NCBI GenBank assembly: GCA_021234155.1
Contig: JAJEKV010000053.1
Location: 9,619,798-9,683,797, forward strand
Direction of reading: 5' to 3'
Length of the DNA stretch: 64,000 nucleotides
Source: Isoetes taiwanensis
Taxonomy: Eukaryota; Streptophyta; Lycopodiopsida; Isoetales; Isoetaceae
Shown in pieces: positions 58,230-64,000 of the stretch. The notes under the pieces are model-generated. The model did no database searches and was not told the DNA's origin. It saw only the letters and a program-made list of their open reading frames with translations. Within the stretch, counting starts at the first letter, position 1. Each line of letters begins with the position of its first letter. The position numbers and the translations under genes were made by a program.

Positions 58230-58256
58230 CTAGGAAATTGCCCACCTTCGGTGGGC
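58230..58256 (-). mobile_element. Helitron 3' terminus (minus strand)
   Basis: On minus: GCCCACC, loop GAA, GGTGGGC (58256-58240), then AATTTCCTAG and T. Same design as 8646-8673 with a different hairpin, so a different family. The element body lies to the right; the 5' TC end was not located. No Rep/helicase frame is present in 58257-61860. Confidence 0.75.
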
Positions 58257-61200
58257 ATTCCATGTATTTGGACATGGAGTGTTTGTTTATGAATGTTGTC
58301 TGGGTAAGGCTTCTTTGTATTGATGTGTTACCTACTTGTGAATTTGACAATCTTATATCAAACTTGCTTCAAGAAACATTGTACCCAACTAATGAGCAAT
58401 ATTAATACTCATAAGTTTGTGTTGCAAAAATCTAGAACCACCTAAATATTCCATTGTACATGCACTAAGAAATCATCATTGATTGCTACTTTGAATAAAT
58501 TGAATGATAAAGATATGGAAAAAGCTACTTATATTGATTGAATATAAGAATAAAACCTCTTGAAGAACTCTTGGTCTTTATAATTTCTCCCATACAATTT
58601 AATGCAATACAATTTAATGCAATATGTTGCTTCCTATAACAAAAATAGTTAAAGTGTATACCCTTGCAACGAATCCATGGATAAGCCACAAAATACATAT
58701 TTTACAATATTCTTCAATTGGAAAGTGCTCTTATGAACGGACTTAGAAGATACATTCATAAAATACATTCATGATAGCATCTGTTCCGAGAGACCAATTG
58801 CTTTCATGATAGCTAAGATATAATAGCTTGTATGCAAACATGGCTTGCCACGCAAAGATGACTTGCCACATAAAACTATAAGCATCAATCATCAATTCAA
58901 ATACAATCCCAAGCGATACATATTTGCCTTATGGTAGGCAAGCATGATGACCTGGTAGGCAAGCATGATGACCGCATAAAACCATAAGCATAGGTTCACT
59001 GTAACATTAAACAAAAGTTGAGCAGTTTTGAATGTTGTAATTCTTCAGGGATGTTGATGCGAAGTATGATGCAAGGCTTTTTTGGCATGTCAAAGATGAA
59101 AGCAATTCCTTGGCTTTCTTTTGCAGATGTCGTCAATCAACATCCAATAGAAACTCTGCATATCCCAACACGAAAATAGGAAACAAAAAGGGAAAATAAT
59201 GTATCTCTTCCATTTGAAAATTTCCTGTGATTCTTAAAATGCATAAGGTTTCTTATAAACCCTGGAGAGTTTTCTCTTATACACCTTCATTTCCTGCTGC
59301 CAGCAGATTGACTGGATTGGGTATTCATTGCTTGTATGTGGCAGAAAAAGAAAGAACATGAGATTGGTAAAATTGTAAGCTCAAACAAATAACATTGTTG
59401 AACAATGAAAAAAGCATTCAAAGAGAGAGACAAATACATTCAATAGAAAGGAAAATCATTGCCAAGAGACTACCTGTGGCCTATGACAAAGCGTATCGCG
59501 ATCCCTTTTTCCTTCTCCAGTTTCTTGACAACAACATCTAGGAACTTGAATATGACAAACATTGCATCCTAATGTTTCAATTAAATTGCAAGAAAAGTTG
59601 ATCTCTGGGCGTCCTGTTTCTCGAACAGAGCCACATCTTTTACAACTACTAAAAGCAGTATTTACTTCCACAACAACAAAGTCGTTCTTGCATTTGCCTC
59701 CAACTCAGTGAATTTGCTGGCAACAGGAGAAATACCCCACTTGTAGCATTCTGAAAACATTGCAGTTGTATTGCTTTAGATAAACAACATACATAAATAA
59801 CAATTACAAATAAAGCATATAACCTACCACCTTCTGCTATCTCCACCTGCTATTTTTCATGGTTTGTTTCATAACCAACAGAGTATGACAATGGCTAGAT
59901 GCAAGAGGGAAAACAACACTTGCTCCAATACACAATGAACATACTGTTGGCATTTCCTTTCAACAACAGCAAGCAATTGTAGAAAAAAGAATACAAACCT
60001 GAAGATACACAATTGTATCATAGTGGCCTCCAGTCCCTTGCATACATTGTGTTTGCAATCATTTTTGTAGCGACCAAGGAGAGTGCACAAACGAAAAGCC
60101 ACATAGGGCTTCTACTTAAGAAAGGTCGTCCGTGCAAAAAGACAGATATACAATTCCAAACTTTGTACAGATCTTCTTGTATAAAATGTTTAACATCTTC
60201 TCTCACCCTTTGTGCTTAAACACCGCAGCCGCAAGAACATGGCGGTTGCACGTAAATGATTGCGGGGGAATTAAACCACCTTTCACGAGTACCAGCTACC
60301 ACTTCAATAAGAATGGAGGAGGGTTAAAGAGCCCAGCTTTCTCTGGTATAAGTTACAGACCTGCAAATGATATGTAAAAACGACATGAGCCTTTAAGGTT
60401 GTTCTCCTCAGGCATAAACGAAAGCGTGTAACTGTTGAATCTGCTTTGATTTACAGTCTGGTGCTCTGTACCAAGGGACAAACCAAAACAATTGTTGAGA
60501 TTATTTATTCTACATGTAGAAAAGTTTGGAAGTATGCTTATAGGAACAACGACTTCTTTACCTGCTATAATCTGTAGAGGCATAAGAAACAGAGGTCGAG
60601 GCATGAGAAGCAGAGACCAAGTCTATCTAGGACCGTTCCTATGCGTTCCGTTTGACTCAACTTGGGTCGAAGCTCCTATTCCGGAATGTGTGGCTAGTCT
60701 ACCTGTTTGCTGTAAGATATGGTCTTCTATATACAGATGCCCGATGCTTTCTGTAAGAGTCGTCTTGATGCCATAGCCCTAAAATCAGTCGCAATGAAAC
60801 CATAGAATGAAGTAATTTCAGCCATAGCCAAGCTTGCGCCATAGCCAAGCTTAACCTAGAGCTGCTCCTGCCAATTAGGAAACGATGCAGATGATGCCAC
60901 GTGGCCTGGCGGAATCTCAGCCGCCCAATCTAGGGCGCCATTCAAGACAGACATACACTATAATTTTATAATATTAGATTCAGTTTGACAGTCTGTAATT
61001 GGCATTTTCCGGGATGCGTACAGGACAGCGAGTAGCAGGACAAATGGCAAAAAAGAAACGGACTGTAGATGGGACTGGCAGAAACAAAAAAAGAGGGAAC
61101 CGAGGATGCTGGGTCATCATTGTAGGATATTAAGAGAAATTCTTCAATTGTCACAAGCAATGGTCTAGCAAGATTATCAAATTCAACAATGTACTTCAAA

Positions 61201-61860
61201 ACAACTAGTAATCTTAGTGGAAAGCCAAGTTATGGTCTCTAATTTCCACTAGATTGCACTATCTACTCTTTGCTATTATGCAATCACAAAACAATACTCA
61301 ATATTCCAAGGACACAATTAATGTAATGGTCAATAATTCCATTCAACCATTATATTACTGTAGCCGCTCGATATTGTTCATCAATCCTGTTATATGCTCG
61401 GGTTCATTTCAAATCCGATATGGTCTGCACCCCAAATCATCTCCATACGCCCCTATACCGTTATTTCATTTGTTCTCCATACTTGTAGTGCCCAATCCGG
61501 CGGTTAAGGCCTTTCCAATCTGGGTTTCAACTTGATCGACAATATCCCACAGACGTCAATGTAGAAATCAGCTGTCTTCGATAATATCCCACATTCATTC
61601 TCATCGAGCACATAAAGCACATAAAGCACTTATATACATAAAGCACTCATTTGCTTGCATCTCTAACTGTTCAATACGAATCTTCAACCTGTAAGACCAG
61701 TACAACCTACTGCCACTGCTTCTCATAGGTTGTTCTTGTAGCTACAATATATTCACTGCCACTGCTTCTCATGAATATAAGATGCATATAATATAACCTG
61801 ATCCACTGCCACTGCTTCTCATGGATATTTGTCTGACTTATTAAGCTGAAATCTCATCAC
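58257..61860. other. non-coding stretch, presumably partly Helitron body
   Basis: No supportable gene. Short exact duplications occur at 58595-58625 (CAATTTAATGCAATA) and 58940-58980 (GGTAGGCAAGCATGATGACC). A Cys-rich minus frame at 59671-59456 (CKRCGSVRETG..CNVCHIQV) could be a captured gene fragment but is not identified. 61700-61825 carries three spaced copies of TGCCACTGCTTCTCAT belonging to the following copia element's LTR region. Confidence 0.4.
61711..61822. repeat. three spaced 16-bp repeats, TGCCACTGCTTCTCAT
   Basis: Exact copies at 61711-61726, 61757-61772 and 61807-61822, about 46-50 bases apart, just beyond the coding end of copia-2. The position would be the U3 part of its 3' LTR, where such repeats often act as enhancers. 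Confidence 0.75.
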
Positions 61861-61867
61861 TTCTCCT

Positions 61868-64000
61868 TCAGCTTATAAGTCTGTCTACTACATTCAATTC
61901 TGTCTTAAAGCAAGCATACTTATTCTCTGATAAGGCTTTTGTAAAAATGTCTGCTACCTGCCTGTTGGTGTCAACATACTCCATGTTTATTAGCCTTTTC
62001 TCAGCTAGGTCTCGTATGAAGTGCATGCTCAATTCAATGTGTTTGGTCCTGTCATGATGGACAGGGTTTTTCACAATTGCTATGCAGCTTTGGTCGCCCA
62101 TCCGATGTTTGTAGGATCCATTTGTTCACATTGCAATTCATTTAGTAACCTTCTTAGCCACACTATCTCTTTGGCAACTAATGCAAAGAAATGCATATTC
62201 ACCTGGCGAACTCATGGCCACGGTGATTGCTTTTTGCATCTCGAGAAATAACCCCTCCTCCAAAGAATATAGCATATCCCGGTAGATCTCCTTGTATGCA
62301 GATCTCCTCCCAAATCAATCACTATAGCATCTCGGGGTTAGATCTTTAGAATTAAAGCAAATACCATGCCCTTGAGTCCCTTTTAGATATTTCAGAACTC
62401 GTTTGGCTGCCTCCCAATGTTTTCTTGTTGCATTGTGATTTCTTCTACTGAGGATGTTGACTGCATAAGCAATATCAGGCCGAGTATTATTAGCCAAATA
62501 AAGCAAACACCCAATTAGAGCCCTATAAGGAACATTCTCCATTTGAGCAATGTCTTCTTCAGTAGAATCTTGCACTTCAGTTAATTTATGTCCTAGAGTC
62601 ATTGGTATTTTTGCTGACTTTGCTTCAGTTAGGTTGAATCTTTTGAGCATATTTTCCACATGCTTGTCTTGATGTAACCTCAGCCACTTTTGCTCTCTAT
62701 TTCTGTCAACCTCTATACCTAAGAACTTTTTCAGTTCACCTAGGTCTGCCATTTGAAATCGAGATTTCAAGATGTCTCTGCATAAATTTAGAATCTTCAT
62801 TGAACTAGCCATCATGATACAATCATCCACATACAATGCAACTATGCAATAATCTTCACCTTGCTTGAATCTATACAGGTTACCATCATTTTGCAACTTC
62901 TCAAAATTCTGTTCTTGTAGAAATTGATTCATACATAGATACCATTCCCTTGGTGACTGTTTCAGTCCATATACAGCCCTATTTAGTTTCCATATCATGT
63001 TTTCTCCTTTCTCATAGCCTGGTGCTTGCCTCATAAAAGCCTCCTCCTCAAGTTTTGCATTTAGAAATGCTGTTTTGACATCCATATGATGCAATTCTAA
63101 ATTCAGAGCATTTGCCATAGCTAATAGAATTCTGATGCTTGTAAGTTTTACTATAGGTGAATAGGTCTCATCATAATCTCTGCCCTTTTTCTGAGTGTAA
63201 CCTTGAGCTACTAACCTTGCTTTAAATTTCTTGCTACCATCTGGGTTAAGCTTGATTTTGTACAACCATTTACACCCTATAATATTCTGCTTGCCATCAG
63301 ATTTTACAAGTTCATATGTGTTTGTATCTTCAAATGATTTAAGTTCATCATTCATGGCTGCCATCCATTCATTTTTGTCTGGACTATCTTGAACCTCTGC
63401 AATGTTCTGTGGTATGACTTCATCCTCCAGAATTGTCATTATTTGCTCATGTTCTACTGCTCCAATATGTCTACTTTTACCCTGTTCAGTTCTGCCATAA
63501 GGTTTGTCTCCTAACTTTGCTTCTTCAAGTAATTTCTCTGCTTGAGTTTTCCTTTTCCCTTTTACTTTTACTGTATCATGTTCCTTTTGCATTTCTAGTT
63601 CTGGTTCTTGCTCCACCTCAGCAGCCTTTTGTTCATCATGTGCTTGAGGACCTTGACTCTCCTCTTCCTCTGCATTTCTTTGGATATTCTGCACCTCCTT
63701 CTCTCCTTGAACAGCCTGCTCAATCTCCTCTGTCTCATCCTCATTAGTATCAAATTCACACATAGGTTCTATACCTTTAGATACTATTTTTACTCCCTTT
63801 TTGTATCTGTGTTTGTATAAGACATTCTCATTGAATAAAACATCTCGGCTGACCACAATGGTTTTTGTTTCAGGATTATAAACTCTATATCCTTTAGCTT
63901 CATTGTCATAGCCAACTAAAAAGCCAATCTCTGCTCTATTGTCCAATTTTTTTCTTAGTTCTGAGGGGACATGAGTATATACTAAGCAACCATAAACTTT
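61868..64000 (-). pseudogene. copia-2: Ty1/copia pol, 3' part, truncated by window end
   Basis: From 63946 the frame gives the integrase C-terminal GFLVGYDNEAKGYRVYNPET, an acidic spacer (63770-63460), then the RT: AEVQDSPDKNEWMAAMNDE, CKWLYKIKLNPDG, MDVKTAFLNAKLEEE, AVYGLKQSPREWY and catalytic ALYVDDCIM, then LGIEVDRN and the RNase H start (LLYLANNTRPDIAYAV) to CYSD at 62315, 543 codons without a break. The rest of RNase H is in other frames (LVAKEIVWLRRLLNEL near 62160), ending with DRTKHIELSMHFIRD and DIFTKALSE at 61868. A polypurine stretch (GAAGGAGAAGTGATGAG) follows. It is a different family from copia-1 and better preserved in RT. Confidence 0.93.

Noticed and set aside
59456-59671. 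Cys-rich zinc-finger-like frame on minus
   Set aside because: CxxC pairs are present, but no family could be recognised and there are no flanking exons; only mentioned as a possible captured fragment.

Overview
The window looks like nuclear DNA of a land plant. The evidence is a gene with eleven short exons and a plastid- or mitochondrion-like N-terminal presequence, a decayed plant-type signal-peptide-peptidase-like (SPPL) gene, and plant-style Helitron ends, Ty1/copia, Ty3/gypsy, LINE and PIF/Harbinger elements stacked inside one another. The repeat load suggests a large genome; a fern, lycophyte, bryophyte or gymnosperm would all fit, but the sequence alone does not decide.

Layout. 1-10.0 kb: AT-rich, mostly non-coding, with a broken SPPL gene (minus, 1143-1745), a MITE (1970-2214), a probable LINE 3' scrap (3454-3683), a Helitron 3' end (8646-8673) and a degenerate GAATCT-rich tract (9.06-9.79 kb). 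10.05-14.21 kb: the one apparently functional host gene, an FAD-dependent oxidoreductase with a C-terminal Rieske domain (595 aa predicted), which carries a 61-bp tandem duplication that may be acting as a newborn intron. 16.44-26.86 kb: a decayed chromodomain Ty3/gypsy element, split by a minus-strand Ty1/copia element (21046-26034, TSD GTGTC). 27.4-30.4 kb: LINE remnants (RT ORF and an ORF1-like piece) around a (CT)n tract. 30.4-33.8 kb: PIF/Harbinger DNA transposon remains (Myb/SANT-like gene on minus, DDE transposase on plus), the transposase holding a MITE. 33.82-51.73 kb: a long non-coding element with split direct repeats (A1...B1-A2...B2) and no target-site duplication, itself carrying an 11-kb Ty3/gypsy element (36386-47462, TSD TGCGC). 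52.3-57.9 kb: a second Harbinger Myb-like gene (minus), cut by a coding-free LTR element (53575-56830, TSD ATGAA). 57.9-61.8 kb: a second long (CT)n tract and a minus-strand Helitron 3' end, otherwise non-coding. 61.87-64.0 kb: the 3' part of another minus-strand Ty1/copia element running off the window.

The most interesting object is the 33.8-51.7 kb element. Its repeat order, absence of a target duplication and shared AAT core at all junctions are what is expected of tyrosine-recombinase retroelements (DIRS/PAT/Ngaro/TOC1 type), which integrate from a circle, rather than of LTR elements. It has no visible RT or recombinase, so it would be a non-autonomous member. The second is the 61-bp duplication in the Rieske/FAD gene, which places a splice donor and acceptor exactly so that splicing would restore the frame.

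How the parts relate. The inferred order of events, from nesting, is: Harbinger copies and the gypsy-1 backbone first; then the split-repeat element into a minisatellite between two Harbinger genes; then gypsy-2 into the split-repeat element, copia-1 into gypsy-1, and the coding-free LTR element into the Harbinger Myb gene. The last two have nearly identical LTRs and look recent.
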